Origin: Streptomyces sp. ICC1
GTDB taxonomy: Bacteria; Actinomycetota; Actinomycetes; Streptomycetales; Streptomycetaceae
Assembly (NCBI RefSeq): GCF_003287935.1
Contig: NZ_CP030287.1
Coordinates: 7,696,869-7,760,868 of the forward strand
Direction of reading: 5' to 3'
DNA length: 64,000 nt
The notes beneath the pieces were generated by a model that had not been told where the DNA came from, made no database searches, and saw nothing but the letters and a program-made list of their open reading frames with translations. Within the stretch, counting starts at the first letter, position 1; every line of letters begins with the position of its first letter. Shown here piece by piece: positions 52,091-60,618 of this stretch. Both the position numbers and the translations under genes were made by a program.

Positions 52091-52226
52091 GACGTGGTCC
52101 TTTCCTCGGGAGACGACCGGAGGCGGAGGTCCGCCGGACCGACAGCCTATGACCCGCCCTCCCGCCGCCCCCCAACCGCGTGCGCCTCGCCAACCCCCGA
52201 CCCCTGCAAGCGGTAACCTCGCCCGA

Positions 52227-52688
52227 ATGACGGCACTTTCACACCACAGCAACGGTCACGTCGAGCAGCCCGGGCGGGACGGGGGCACCGCGACCGCCGA
52301 GGCTGACCCCAATGCCATCGGACCGGTGCAGACCTCGTACGCCCCCGATCGCGACGGGGATCCCGATCCCGGTGAGATCGTCTGGACCTGGGTCCCCTAC
52401 GAGGAGAACGACGGCCGGGGCAAGGACCGCCCCGTGCTGGTCGTGGCGCGCGAGTCGGGCGGCACGCTCCTGGCCGTGCAGCTGTCCAGCAAGCAGCACG
52501 ACCACGACCGGGAGTGGGTCCCCATCGGCACCGGGCCCTGGGACAGTGCCGGCCGGGAGTCCTGGGTGGATGTGGACCGGGTGCTGCGCGTGCACGAGGC
52601 CGGCATGCGGCGCGAGGCGTGCGCGCTGGACCGGGGGCGGTTCCAGCTGGTCGTGGACCGGCTGCGCGAGCGCTACGGCTGGCGGTAG
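52227..52688 (+). CDS. PemK/MazF-like (type II toxin fold) protein
   Basis: 153 residues, ATG 52227; TAACCT lies 8 bp before the start, so probably leaderless. After a polar 45-residue N-terminal extension comes a MazF/PemK-like SH3 barrel: GEIVWTWVPYEENDGRGKDRPVLVVARE, GTLLAVQLSSKQHDHDREWVPIGTGPWD, SWVDVDRVLRVH. The loop KDRPVLVV is the family's signature. No antitoxin gene is adjacent, and relatives with the long extension may not be classical toxins. Confidence 0.78.
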   Translation: MTALSHHSNGHVEQPGRDGGTATAEADPNAIGPVQTSYAPDRDGDPDPGEIVWTWVPYEENDGRGKDRPVLVVARESGGTLLAVQLSSKQHDHDREWVPIGTGPWDSAGRESWVDVDRVLRVHEAGMRREACALDRGRFQLVVDRLRERYGWR

Positions 52689-52720
52689 CCGCCCGGGCCG
52701 AGGCGCGGCCCCCGGGCCGA

Positions 52721-52742
52721 GGCGCGGCCCCAAGGCCGCGCC
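52721..52742 (+). terminator. Hairpin terminator after the PemK-like gene
   Basis: A 9-bp stem GGCGCGGCC / GGCCGCGCC with a CCAA loop, within two direct copies of CGGGCCGAGGCGCGGCCCC starting at about 52693. Confidence 0.55.
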
Positions 52743-52756
52743 CGGGCCGTCGGCCT

Positions 52757-53056
52757 TCAGTCGAAGCGCACGCTGCGCGGGACGGCCGTCCCGAAGCGTG
52801 CCGACCGGCCGGGCCGCGTGACCAGCATGGACGGCCCCTCGCAGTCGCGTTCCGCGAAGAGGGAGGCCCGCGCGTTGGTGGCGTTCTCCGCCGACCTCGC
52901 GCCGCTCCGCAGCAGGAAGCACTCACCCTTCACGGGGTTCTCCAGGGCGAAATCGTCCTCGTTCACGTTGGTGTACCTGAACTCGCCCCCGGCCGCTTCC
53001 CCTCGGCTTCTCCTTGATGCCACCGGCTGACGCCACCGGTGGTCAGGTCCGGTCAA
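52757..53056 (-). CDS. Small beta/gamma-crystallin-like or inhibitor-like protein, probably 5'-truncated
   Basis: The C-terminal 55 residues (KGECFLLRSGARSAENATNARASLFAERDCEGPSMLVTRPGRSARFGTAVPRSVRF) match the ending of small secreted Streptomyces proteins with two Cys and a final SVRF. The expected signal peptide and N-terminal strand are missing; sequence before about 52995 is non-coding-like. Start codon uncertain. Likely a remnant or a very diverged short protein. Confidence 0.4.
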   Translation of the reverse strand: MTGPDHRWRQPVASRRSRGEAAGGEFRYTNVNEDDFALENPVKGECFLLRSGARSAENATNARASLFAERDCEGPSMLVTRPGRSARFGTAVPRSVRFD

Positions 53057-53203
53057 GGCCAGTGTCGAGTTGGTCCGGGGCGCACCCCAGGGCTCGGCGC
53101 GGGCGTTACACGGATGCGGGGGGCGGGAGCGGGGGCGCTGCGAGGCAGGTCGCGAGCGACCTGCGCCCTCCTATGCGCCCCCTGCGCGCCCCGCGCTCCC
53201 ATC

Positions 53204-54034
53204 TCACATGAGGTCCGCCAGGACCCGTTCGAACGTTTCCCGCGTGTCCGGCCTGCGGTCGAGGACTCCGAACACCACGCGTTCGAACACGCCCGCGAAC
53301 CGGCTGGCCAGCAGCCCCCGGAAGGCCTCGGCCACCTGCGCCGGGTCGTTCTGGAAGACCCCACACCCCCACGCGCCCAGTACCAGCCCCTGGTATCCGT
53401 GCAGCGCGGCCACCCGCAGCACCAGCTCCGCCCGCCGCGCGAGGGCGGCGGGGATCTCGGGCACCCGGTGCGGCTCCTGGCGGCGGATCGTGCCCGCGTT
53501 CGGGGCCGGGGAGGTGAGGAAGCCCGCGCGGAAGGGGGTGTCCGTCAGGTCGCCGCGGTCGTCGCGGAAGACGGGGACCCCGGGCGAGTGAATCACCCGG
53601 TCGGTGTAGAAGGTGCTGACCTCGGCGCGGTGGACCTCGTAGTACTCCGGGGCCTCCAGGAGGGTCTCGTAGAGGGCCGAGGCCCGGCAGAGCGCCTCCT
53701 CCTGCGCCTTGGCCCCGCGGACGTACCCGCCCCCGGGATTGCGGGCCGAGGCGAAGTTCAGGACGGCGACCGGGGAGGCCCCAGGGAGGTCCGCCGCGAG
53801 CCTGCGGGCCGCCTCCGTGCTGCTCTCGCCCGTGACCTCCACGACGGTCCTGCCGGTCCCCGATGGAACCTTTTCATCTGTAATGACCATGTTTGGTCCA
53901 TATATCGTGGTTCCTGCCTTGGCCTCCGCCACGGCGGCGGCGAGCACCACCTGCCGCCCCGACCGCGCCCGGTACCCGCCGGACGCCACGATTTCCGCGT
54001 TCTCCCGCGCGATCTCGCGCAGCCTGCTGCTCAT
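53204..54034 (-). CDS. Bacterial poly(ADP-ribose) glycohydrolase (TIGR02452 macrodomain)
   Basis: 276 residues from ATG 54034 (MSSRLREIARENAEIV). N-terminal DUF2263-like region (TTIYGPNMVITDE, TVVEVTGESSTEAARRLA) followed by the bacterial PARG macrodomain signature VLNFASARNPGGGYVRGAKAQEEALCR. The GGG-x(6-8)-QEE motif contains the catalytic Glu pair. Later motifs: YYEVHRAEVSTFYTDRVIHSPGVPVFRDD and VLGAWGCGVFQNDPAQVAEAF. It removes ADP-ribose polymers or monomers from proteins. No ADP-ribosyltransferase is visible nearby. Short TIGR02452 members are also found in conflict loci. Confidence 0.88.
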   Translation of the reverse strand: MSSRLREIARENAEIVASGGYRARSGRQVVLAAAVAEAKAGTTIYGPNMVITDEKVPSGTGRTVVEVTGESSTEAARRLAADLPGASPVAVLNFASARNPGGGYVRGAKAQEEALCRASALYETLLEAPEYYEVHRAEVSTFYTDRVIHSPGVPVFRDDRGDLTDTPFRAGFLTSPAPNAGTIRRQEPHRVPEIPAALARRAELVLRVAALHGYQGLVLGAWGCGVFQNDPAQVAEAFRGLLASRFAGVFERVVFGVLDRRPDTRETFERVLADLM

Positions 54035-54106
54035 GCCGTGATCCTCGGCGTTCCGGGTGGGCGGCGGCAAGGGAGTTTGTGCCCCGAGGGACGGGTAGGC
54101 ACGGTG

Positions 54107-55435
54107 ATGTCACAGTCGACGACGCGAGACGAGGGCCCCGTCATGCCCCAGGTACCACCCCGCCTGACCGAGTCCGGCGCCGAGGACCTGATCCACGGCA
54201 TCTGTTTCAAGACCGGCCCGCCCCGCCTGCTAGGGGCGGAGCTCGAATGGCTGGTGTTCGACGCCGAGCACCCCGCCCTGCCCGTGTCCCACGAGCGGCT
54301 GGCCGACGCGCACGGGGCGGCCCGCGCGCTGCCCCTGGGATCCCGCGTCACCGTCGAGCCCGGGGGCCAGCTGGAGCTGAGCTCGGCGCCCGCCACCTCG
54401 CTCACCGGGTGCGTGGACGGCCTCCAGGCCGACCTGGCCGCCGTACGCCGCGCCCTGCGCGACCGGGGCCTCGTGCTGCGCGGCCTGGGCCAGGACCCGC
54501 GCCGGCCGCAGCGCCGGATGCTGGCCAGCCCGCGCTACGACGCGATGGAGACCTACTTCGACCGCACCGGTCCCGCCGGCCGCGCCATGATGCGCTCCTC
54601 CGCTTCCGTGCAGGTGTGCGTGGACTCCGGGCACGAGGAGCCGGGCCCGCTCGGCCACGGCCGCCGGTGGCGCCTGGCCCACCTGCTCGGCGCCGTACTG
54701 GTCGCCGCCTTCGCCAACTCGCCCGCGCACGAAGGGCCGTACGCCGGCTGGCGGTGTGCCCGCCAGGGCATCTGGAGCGACATCGACACCCGCCGCTCCC
54801 TCGCCCCGGCGCTGGACGCGGAGCCGCGCGGCGCGTGGACCCGGCAGGCGCTGGACACCGAGGTGATGTGCGTACGGACGCCCGGGGAGGGCGTGCCCTG
54901 GGCGGTGCCGCGCGGGTTGACCTTCCGCGACTGGGTGCGCTCCGGGGGCGGCCCGCGGCCGCCCACCGCGGAGGATCTGGACTACCACCTGACCACGCTC
55001 TTCCCGCCGGTCCGGCCTCGCGGGCATCTGGAGCTGCGGATGATCGACGCCCAGCCCGGCGACGACGGCTGGGTCATCCCGGTGGCCGTGGTCCACGCGC
55101 TGTTCGACGACCCGGAGGCCGCGGAGACCGCGTACCGGGTGGCGAAGGGACTGGCCGACACCTACGGGGCGCAGCCCGCGCCCCGCAATCCGCTGTGGCG
55201 AACCGCCGCGCGGGACGGCCTGTCCGATCCCGAGCTTCGGGCCGCCGCCCGGGCCTGCTTCCGGGCCGCGACCGAGGCGCTGCCCCGGCTGGGCGCCGGA
55301 ACCGTCGTCCGGGACGCGGTGGCGGAGTTCACCGACCGCCACGTGGCGCGCGGGCGATGTCCCGCCGACGAACGGAGCGGTCAGCACGCGCACGATCCGT
55401 GGTCGCTGCCGGCCGGTGAGGAGGCGCGCTCATGA
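54107..55435 (+). CDS. egtA: Ergothioneine biosynthesis glutamate-cysteine ligase EgtA
   Basis: 442 residues from ATG 54107; ATG 54143 has a better-spaced GAGGG and is a real alternative (430 residues). GCS2-type ligase: GICFKTGPPRLLGAELEWLVFD, VTVEPGGQLELSSAPATSL, GLGQDPRRPQRRMLASPRYDAMETYFDRTG, MMRSSASVQVCVD, HLELRMIDAQPGDD. It makes gamma-glutamylcysteine, the sulfur donor used by EgtB. The stop overlaps the egtB start (ATGA), so it is the first gene of egtABCD. Confidence 0.92.
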   Translation: MSQSTTRDEGPVMPQVPPRLTESGAEDLIHGICFKTGPPRLLGAELEWLVFDAEHPALPVSHERLADAHGAARALPLGSRVTVEPGGQLELSSAPATSLTGCVDGLQADLAAVRRALRDRGLVLRGLGQDPRRPQRRMLASPRYDAMETYFDRTGPAGRAMMRSSASVQVCVDSGHEEPGPLGHGRRWRLAHLLGAVLVAAFANSPAHEGPYAGWRCARQGIWSDIDTRRSLAPALDAEPRGAWTRQALDTEVMCVRTPGEGVPWAVPRGLTFRDWVRSGGGPRPPTAEDLDYHLTTLFPPVRPRGHLELRMIDAQPGDDGWVIPVAVVHALFDDPEAAETAYRVAKGLADTYGAQPAPRNPLWRTAARDGLSDPELRAAARACFRAATEALPRLGAGTVVRDAVAEFTDRHVARGRCPADERSGQHAHDPWSLPAGEEARS

Positions 55436-56754
55436 CCGCCGGACCGGAGCAGATGCGCGAGCGGGCCGCCGTCGCGCTGACCGCGGCGCGGGTCCGCACG
55501 GCGGGGCTCACCGACCCCGTGTCCGACGGGGACCTCACCGCCCAGCACTCCCCCCTGATGTCGCCGCTGGTCTGGGACCTCGCACACATCGGGAACATGG
55601 AAGAGCTCTGGCTGCTGCGCAACGTGGCCGGCCGCGAGTCCATGCACCCCGAGATGGACCCGCTGTACGACGCTTTCGAGCATCCCCGTGCGGAGCGCCC
55701 GAAGTTGCCGCTGCTGGGCCCGGACGAGGCCCGCCGGTACGCGGCCGAGGTGCGCGGCAGGGTCTTCGACCTGCTGGATCGCACCCCGCTGGAGGGCACG
55801 GCCCTGCTGGACGGCGGTTACGTCTTCGGGATGATCGCGCAGCACGAACAGCAGCACGACGAGACGATGTTGATCACCCATCAGTTGCGGCAGGGCGCTG
55901 CGGTGCTGGCCGCCCCGGATCCGGATCCCCCGCGGGGTGCGCCGCCGGCCGCGGCCGAAGTCCTCGTACCCGGCGGTCCGTTCACGATGGGCACCTCCGC
56001 CGAGCCGTGGTCGCTGGACAACGAGCGGCCCGCGCACGTCCGGGAGGCGGAGGCCTTCTGGATCGACACGGCGCCGGTGGCCAACGCCGCGTACCAGGAG
56101 TTCATGGCGGACGGCGGCTACCGCGAGGAGCGCTGGTGGGCGGCGGCGGGCTGGGCGGAGATCCGGCGGCACGGGATCGAGGCCCCGCTGTTCTGGCACC
56201 GCGAGGGCGCCACGTGGCTGCGCCGCCGCTTCGGGGTCACCGAGCCGGTGCCCGGGGACGAGCCGGTGCTGCACGTCAGCTGGTACGAGGCCGACGCGTA
56301 CGCCCGGTGGGCGGGCCGGCGGCTGCCCACCGAGGCGGAGTGGGAGAAGGCCGCCCGGCACGATCCGGCGACGGGTCGCTCCACCCGCTACCCGTGGGGT
56401 GACGCGGACCCGACCCCGGCGCACGCCAATCTGGGCCAACGCCATCTGCGGCCGGCCCGCGCGGGCAGCTATCCGGACGGGGCCTCCCCGCTCGGGGTGC
56501 GCCAGTTGATCGGTGACGTGTGGGAGTGGACGTCCTCGGACTTCCTCCCCTATCCCGGTTTCCGGCCGTTCCCGTACCGCGAGTACTCCGAGGTGTTCTT
56601 CGGCCCGGAGCACAAGGTGCTGCGCGGCGGCTCCTTCGCCGTGGACCCGGTGGCCTGCCGGGGCACCTTCCGCAACTGGGACCTCCCGGTGCGCCGGCAG
56701 ATCTTCTCCGGCTTCCGCACGGCGCGTGACGCCGGGGCAGCGGGTGCTGCCTGA
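55432..56754 (+). CDS. egtB: Ergothioneine sulfoxide synthase EgtB
   Basis: 440 residues. DinB-like N-terminal domain with LVWDLAHIGNMEELWLLRN (His52) and the HEQQHDETM motif (His138, His142), the three iron ligands of EgtB. A C-terminal FGE-sulfatase-like domain follows from about residue 180 (VPGGPFTMGTS, VLHVSWYEADAYARWAGRRLPTEAEWEKAA, YPWGDADPTPAHANL, DVWEWTSSDFLPYPGF, VLRGGSFAV). It couples gamma-Glu-Cys to hercynine using oxygen. The stop overlaps the egtC start (TGATG). Confidence 0.94.
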   Translation: MTAGPEQMRERAAVALTAARVRTAGLTDPVSDGDLTAQHSPLMSPLVWDLAHIGNMEELWLLRNVAGRESMHPEMDPLYDAFEHPRAERPKLPLLGPDEARRYAAEVRGRVFDLLDRTPLEGTALLDGGYVFGMIAQHEQQHDETMLITHQLRQGAAVLAAPDPDPPRGAPPAAAEVLVPGGPFTMGTSAEPWSLDNERPAHVREAEAFWIDTAPVANAAYQEFMADGGYREERWWAAAGWAEIRRHGIEAPLFWHREGATWLRRRFGVTEPVPGDEPVLHVSWYEADAYARWAGRRLPTEAEWEKAARHDPATGRSTRYPWGDADPTPAHANLGQRHLRPARAGSYPDGASPLGVRQLIGDVWEWTSSDFLPYPGFRPFPYREYSEVFFGPEHKVLRGGSFAVDPVACRGTFRNWDLPVRRQIFSGFRTARDAGAAGAA

Positions 56755-57560
56755 TGTGCCGTCATCTTGCTTATCTGGGGCCGCCGGTGAGCCTCGGACG
56801 ACTGCTCAGCGACCCCGAGCACTCCCTCGTGCACCAGTCCTTCGCGCCCCGCCGGCAGCGGCACGGCACGGTCAACGCCGACGGTTTCGGCATCGGCTGG
56901 TACGCGGAGGGCGATCCGGTGCCCGCCCGCTACCGCCGGGCCGGGCCGATCTGGGGCGACCTGGCCTTCACCGATCTCGCCCGGGTGGTGCGCAGCGGGG
57001 CCGTGCTGGCCGCCGTACGGGACGCCACGCGGGCCGGGGCGGACGGGGAGGCGGCGGCCGCGCCGTTCGCGGAGGGGCCGTGGCTGTTCAGCCACAACGG
57101 GATGCTCCGGGACTGGCCGGACGCGGTGGCCTCGGTCGCCGCGGCCTCGCTGCCGCCCCGGGAGCTGCTCTCGCTGGCCGCCCGCACGGACTCGGCCCTG
57201 ATCTGGGCGCTGGTCCTGCGCCGGCTGCGCGAGGGGGACGGTCTCGGCGAGGCGCTGGCCGGGCCGGTGCGGGAGCTGGTGGAGGCCGCGCCCGGATCCC
57301 GGCTGAACCTGCTGCTGACGGACGGCCGGGCGATCGCGGCGACGGCCTGGGGGGACTCCCTGTGGTATCTGGCTGATACCGCCGTGCCGCGCACGGTGGT
57401 GGCGTCGGAGCCCTATGACGACGATCCGCGCTGGTGCGAGGTGCCCGAGGGGACCCTGCTGACCGCCACGCGGACTCGGATCGACCTCGTCTCCCTGAAG
57501 GAGACTCCCACCGGCGCCCCGTACCGAGGGGCCCCGCAGCAAGGAGACGAAGGCCCGTGA
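56754..57560 (+). CDS. egtC: Ergothioneine biosynthesis amidohydrolase EgtC
   Basis: 268 residues beginning MCRHLAYLGPP, so the N-terminal nucleophile Cys2 is exposed after Met removal. This is the class-II glutamine amidotransferase-like fold (QRHGTVNADGFGIGWY, WLFSHNGML, ARTDSALIWALVL, ASEPYDDDPRWCEVPEGTLL). It removes the glutamyl group from the EgtB product. The C-terminal VSLKETPTGAPY is longer than usual. The stop overlaps the egtD GTG start. Confidence 0.93.
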   Translation: MCRHLAYLGPPVSLGRLLSDPEHSLVHQSFAPRRQRHGTVNADGFGIGWYAEGDPVPARYRRAGPIWGDLAFTDLARVVRSGAVLAAVRDATRAGADGEAAAAPFAEGPWLFSHNGMLRDWPDAVASVAAASLPPRELLSLAARTDSALIWALVLRRLREGDGLGEALAGPVRELVEAAPGSRLNLLLTDGRAIAATAWGDSLWYLADTAVPRTVVASEPYDDDPRWCEVPEGTLLTATRTRIDLVSLKETPTGAPYRGAPQQGDEGP

Positions 57561-58690
57561 ACGACTTCCGGCTGACCCGCACGCTCGACGAGCACGCCGC
57601 CGACGCGGCGCTGCGCGAGGATGTGCTGAAGGGGCTGACCCGGTCCCCGAAGACGCTGCCGCCCAAGTGGTTCTACGACGCCCGCGGCAGTGAACTCTTC
57701 GAGGAGATCACCCGGTTGCCCGAGTACTACCCGACGCGCGCCGAGCGGGAGATCCTGCTGGAGCGGGCCCAGGAGATCGCCTCGGTGAGCGGTGCCCGCA
57801 CCTTGGTGGAGCTGGGGTCCGGTTCCTCGGAGAAGACCCGGCACCTGATCGAGGCGCTGCCCGCGCTGGACACGTACGTACCGGTGGACGTGAGCGAGAG
57901 CGCGTTGACCGGGGCGGCCGAGGCGCTGCTCGCCGAGCATCCGGGGCTGCGGGTGCACGCGCTGCTGGCCGATTTCACGAAGCCGATGCGGCTGCCGGAG
58001 TCCCCCGGGCCCCGGCTGGTGGTGTTCCTGGGCGGCACGATCGGGAATCTGCTGCCCGCGGAGCGGGCGGTGTTCCTGGCGGACGTACGGGCGATGCTGT
58101 CGCCCGGGGACGCGCTGCTGATGGGGACGGACCTGGTGAAGGACGAGGCCGTGCTGGTGGCGGCCTACGACGACGTACAGGGGGTGACGGCAGAGTTCAA
58201 CAAGAACGTACTGGCCGTGATCGACCGGGAGTTGGGCGGGGATTTCCACACCGCCGACTTCGCTCACGTGGCGGTGTGGAACCGGGAGCACGAGTGGATC
58301 GAGATGCGGTTGCGGGCCCGGACGCAGGTGCTGGTGAAGGTCCGGGCGCTGGATCTGGAGGTGCCCTTCGAGGCGGGTGAGGAGATCTTGACGGAGATCT
58401 CGGCGAAGTTCCGTCAGGAGGGGCTCCGCAGCGAGTTGGCGTCCGCGGGGCTCGAGCTGACCCACTGGTGGACGGATCGGGCACGTCGTTTCGCCCTGTC
58501 CCTGTCGGTGGCGGACGGCATCGGCACGGACGGCCGGCCGGCCGCGGACGGCGGGGACGGCACGGACGGCGCGGACGGCGCGGAGGGCACGGACGGCTGG
58601 GCGGGTACGCCGGGCAGTGACGGCCCCGCCGGCCGTGACACCGGACCGGACACCGGACCGGACACCGGCTCCGCGAGCACGGCGGCCTGA
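57557..58690 (+). CDS. egtD: L-histidine N(alpha)-methyltransferase EgtD with a repeat-rich C-terminal tail
   Basis: 377 residues from GTG 57557, overlapping egtC. EgtD core to about residue 320: TLPPKWFYDARGSELFEEITRLPEYYPTRAEREIL, LVELGSGSSEKTRHLIEAL (SAM motif), YVPVDVSESAL, VVFLGGTIGNLLP, LLMGTDLVKDEAVLVAAYDD, ALSLSVAD. It trimethylates histidine to hercynine. The last 55 residues (DGxxG-type repeats, then GPDTGPDTGSAS) are absent from typical EgtD and lie wholly inside a 277-bp antisense overlap with the convergent plsC gene. Confidence 0.94.
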   Translation: MNDFRLTRTLDEHAADAALREDVLKGLTRSPKTLPPKWFYDARGSELFEEITRLPEYYPTRAEREILLERAQEIASVSGARTLVELGSGSSEKTRHLIEALPALDTYVPVDVSESALTGAAEALLAEHPGLRVHALLADFTKPMRLPESPGPRLVVFLGGTIGNLLPAERAVFLADVRAMLSPGDALLMGTDLVKDEAVLVAAYDDVQGVTAEFNKNVLAVIDRELGGDFHTADFAHVAVWNREHEWIEMRLRARTQVLVKVRALDLEVPFEAGEEILTEISAKFRQEGLRSELASAGLELTHWWTDRARRFALSLSVADGIGTDGRPAADGGDGTDGADGAEGTDGWAGTPGSDGPAGRDTGPDTGPDTGSASTAA

Positions 58691-59457
58691 GCGGCTGCCG
58701 CGAGGTCCCGCCGGTCGGCGTACCGGCCCGGCGGGATCCGCGGCAGCAGCCGTACCTCGGCCCGCACCCCGCGGGCCCGCGCGATCCGCCACAGCGAGGC
58801 GGTCAGCGGATCGTCCCCGACGAAGGCGGGCGCCCCGGACGTGCTCCCGTCTTCCCGGAGGTAGGCGATCCGTACGGGCTGTACGGGCGCCCGCGCGTCC
58901 AGCGCGGCTTGGAACGCGGCCCGCCGGAAGGGGCCTTGGGCCCGCCCGCACCAGGTGGAGCCTTCCGGGTAGACGGTGACGCGGTCGCCCTCGAGCAGGG
59001 CGCGGGTGACGCTCCCGATGGTGGCGGGCAGGGCGCGGATCCGGTCCCGTTCGATGAACAGGGTTCCGGCCTGCCGGGAGAGCGGGCCCAGTACGGGCCA
59101 GTGGCGGATGTCGCTCTTGGCCAGCATCCGGGAGGGCAGGGCGGCCGCGACGAGCGGGATGTCGAGCCAGGAGATGTGGTTGGCGACGATCAGGCGGCCA
59201 CCGCCCGGTCCGGCGCTGCCGTACACGGTGATGCGCAGGCCGAAGGCGCGCAGCAGTGCGGCCGCCCAGGCCCGTACCGCCGCGTGCCGGGGCCTTTCGG
59301 GCAGCAGGCGCAGCGGCGGGGCGCCCAGGATCCCGAGCAGGATCAGGGCGGTCGCGGCGGTGAGCCGCAGGACGGCGTGCGGCACGCTCGCGGTGCGCCC
59401 CTCGTGTTCGGCGCAGTCCGCGGGGGTGCAGGGCGAGGTCGGGAGCCAGGCGCTCAT
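58414..59457 (-). CDS. 1-acyl-sn-glycerol-3-phosphate acyltransferase (PlsC family), extended C-terminus
   Basis: 347 residues. PlsC motifs: NHISWLDIP (NHxxxxD, about residue 93), LFIERDR (block II), VTVYPEGSTW (EGT-like, block III) and APVQPVRIAY (block IV). An N-terminal hydrophobic helix (LRLTAATALILLGILGAPPLRLLP) anchors it. The catalytic core ends near ADRRDLAAAAQAAVLAEP. The remaining 85 or so residues are Ser/Pro/Val repeats that are antisense to egtD. Its start overlaps the upstream acyltransferase stop (ATGA), so the two act together, probably in lipid acylation. Confidence 0.88.
   Translation of the reverse strand: MSAWLPTSPCTPADCAEHEGRTASVPHAVLRLTAATALILLGILGAPPLRLLPERPRHAAVRAWAAALLRAFGLRITVYGSAGPGGGRLIVANHISWLDIPLVAAALPSRMLAKSDIRHWPVLGPLSRQAGTLFIERDRIRALPATIGSVTRALLEGDRVTVYPEGSTWCGRAQGPFRRAAFQAALDARAPVQPVRIAYLREDGSTSGAPAFVGDDPLTASLWRIARARGVRAEVRLLPRIPPGRYADRRDLAAAAQAAVLAEPVSGPVSGPVSRPAGPSLPGVPAQPSVPSAPSAPSVPSPPSAAGRPSVPMPSATDRDRAKRRARSVHQWVSSSPADANSLRSPS
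58549..58600 (+). repeat. GACGGC-rich coding repeat at the egtD 3' end
   Basis: About six imperfect 9-bp units (GACGGCACG, GACGGCGCG, GAGGGCACG) encode DGT/DGA/EGT in the EgtD tail and, on the other strand, a Ser/Val/Pro repeat in PlsC. Similar to 47901-47939. Confidence 0.85.
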
Positions 59458-60140
59458 GCGCCCGGGGCCAGCGAGAGGAAGTGCTTGAGGTAGCGCGGGT
59501 TGGTGCGGCGCAGGGAGAGCAGGACGTAGAGGTCGGCGCAGCCGAACCCGGCGTCGAGGGCGGGTTCGCCGCAGACCCAGGCGCCCAGGCGCAGGTAGCC
59601 GCGCAGCAGCGGGGGCAGTTCCATGCGGCCGGGGAAGGTGATGCCCTCGGGGCTCCAGGGGAGGTGCGGGGTGACCCGGTACTCGGCGGGGGCGAGGCTG
59701 CGGGCGAGGACGTTCTCCCGGGTGGCGGCGGCGAGGACCCCGCCGTCGGCGAGCGGTATCGAGCAGCAGCCGGCGAGCCAGTTGTGGCCGGAGCGGTCCA
59801 TGTACCGGGCGAGTCCGGCCCAGATGAGGGAGATGACGGCGCCGTTGCGGTGGTCGGGGTGGACGCAGGAGCGGCCGACCTCGACCAGGTCCGGGCGGAT
59901 GGGGGCGAGGGCGGAGAGGTCGAACTCGCCCTCGGAGTAGAGGCGTCCGGCGACGGCGGCGCGCTCGGGGGGCAGCACCCGGTAGGTGCCGACGACCTGC
60001 TCGGTCTCCTCGTCCACGACGAGGAGGTGGTCGCAGTAGGCGTCGAAGGGATCGGAGTCGAGGCCCGGCTCGGGTCCGTCGAGGCGGGCGCCGAGCTCGC
60101 CGGCGAAGACCTGGTGGCGCAGCCGCTGGGCGGCGCGCAC
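59454..60140 (-). CDS. OlsB/hemolysin-like GNAT acyltransferase, start uncertain
   Basis: 228 residues from GTG 60140. GNAT-like ornithine/lysophospholipid acyltransferase pattern: RAAQRLRHQVFAGELGARLDGPEPGLDSDPFDAYCDHLLVVDE, VVGTYRVLPPE, YSEGEFDLSAL, VEVGRSCVHPDHRNGAVISLIWAGLARYM. Typically co-encoded with PlsC for two-step acyl transfer (as OlsB-OlsA). Coding-like sequence continues upstream in frame (APRYAVRLARDEDEV) but no start codon occurs there. The nearest good start (ATG 60304, GGAG 5 bp upstream) is in another frame, suggesting a frameshift near the GGGGGCCCC run at about 60197-60205. Confidence 0.78.
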   Translation of the reverse strand: MRAAQRLRHQVFAGELGARLDGPEPGLDSDPFDAYCDHLLVVDEETEQVVGTYRVLPPERAAVAGRLYSEGEFDLSALAPIRPDLVEVGRSCVHPDHRNGAVISLIWAGLARYMDRSGHNWLAGCCSIPLADGGVLAAATRENVLARSLAPAEYRVTPHLPWSPEGITFPGRMELPPLLRGYLRLGAWVCGEPALDAGFGCADLYVLLSLRRTNPRYLKHFLSLAPGA

Positions 60141-60251
60141 CTCGTCCTCGTCGCGGGCGAGGCGTACGGCGTAGCGGGGAGCGGGGGCGGTCTCCGGGGC
60201 CCCCGGTGGTTTACACGGAGCGGTTCGTCGGCAGCGTCGGATGTGTAGAAG

Positions 60252-60605
60252 GAACAGTTCCTGGGGGGCCCAGTGCTGGGCCGGGAGGAGGGCGCGGACG
60301 GCATGACGGCTCCGTTTCGGATGTCACGGGGTCCTGTCCCCAGGGATGGTGGGGGCCGCGGCCGGGGAGGGGCCGCCGGCAGGGTTGGCGCCGGGACCGC
60401 GAGAGCCGCGTACAGGACCAAGTCGGATCGGGGTGGATCAGGCTTGGAGCAGGTCCGGCGGCGGACAGCTCGTCGTCGTGACACGCATGTGGTCCACATG
60501 GCGGCGCTTGACGAGGAGAACGGTCATACGGTGAGCGTACGCCCGTACGACCCGCCACCAGAACGGGTGATTCGGCCTGGCCGGAGAGCGGCCCCCGGGG
60601 ACCGG
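60252..60605. other. Intergenic region, no gene supported
   Basis: Between the acyltransferase and prfB. Small ORFs on both strands lack family patterns. The ATG at 60304 (minus strand) may be the frameshifted start of the acyltransferase. Confidence 0.5.
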
Positions 60606-60611
60606 CTACGC
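60606..60611 (+). promoter_or_regulatory. -10 element of a leaderless prfB promoter
   Basis: TACGCT lies 7 bp before the GTG at 60619 and there is no ribosome-binding site, consistent with a transcript starting at the initiation codon. Confidence 0.4.
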
Positions 60612-60618
60612 TGGACCC

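Noticed and set aside
55432..56754. Second formylglycine-generating enzyme
   Set aside because: The FGE-like domain here lacks the catalytic Cys pair and is preceded by a DinB-like domain with the three EgtB iron ligands; the egtA/C/D neighbours confirm EgtB.
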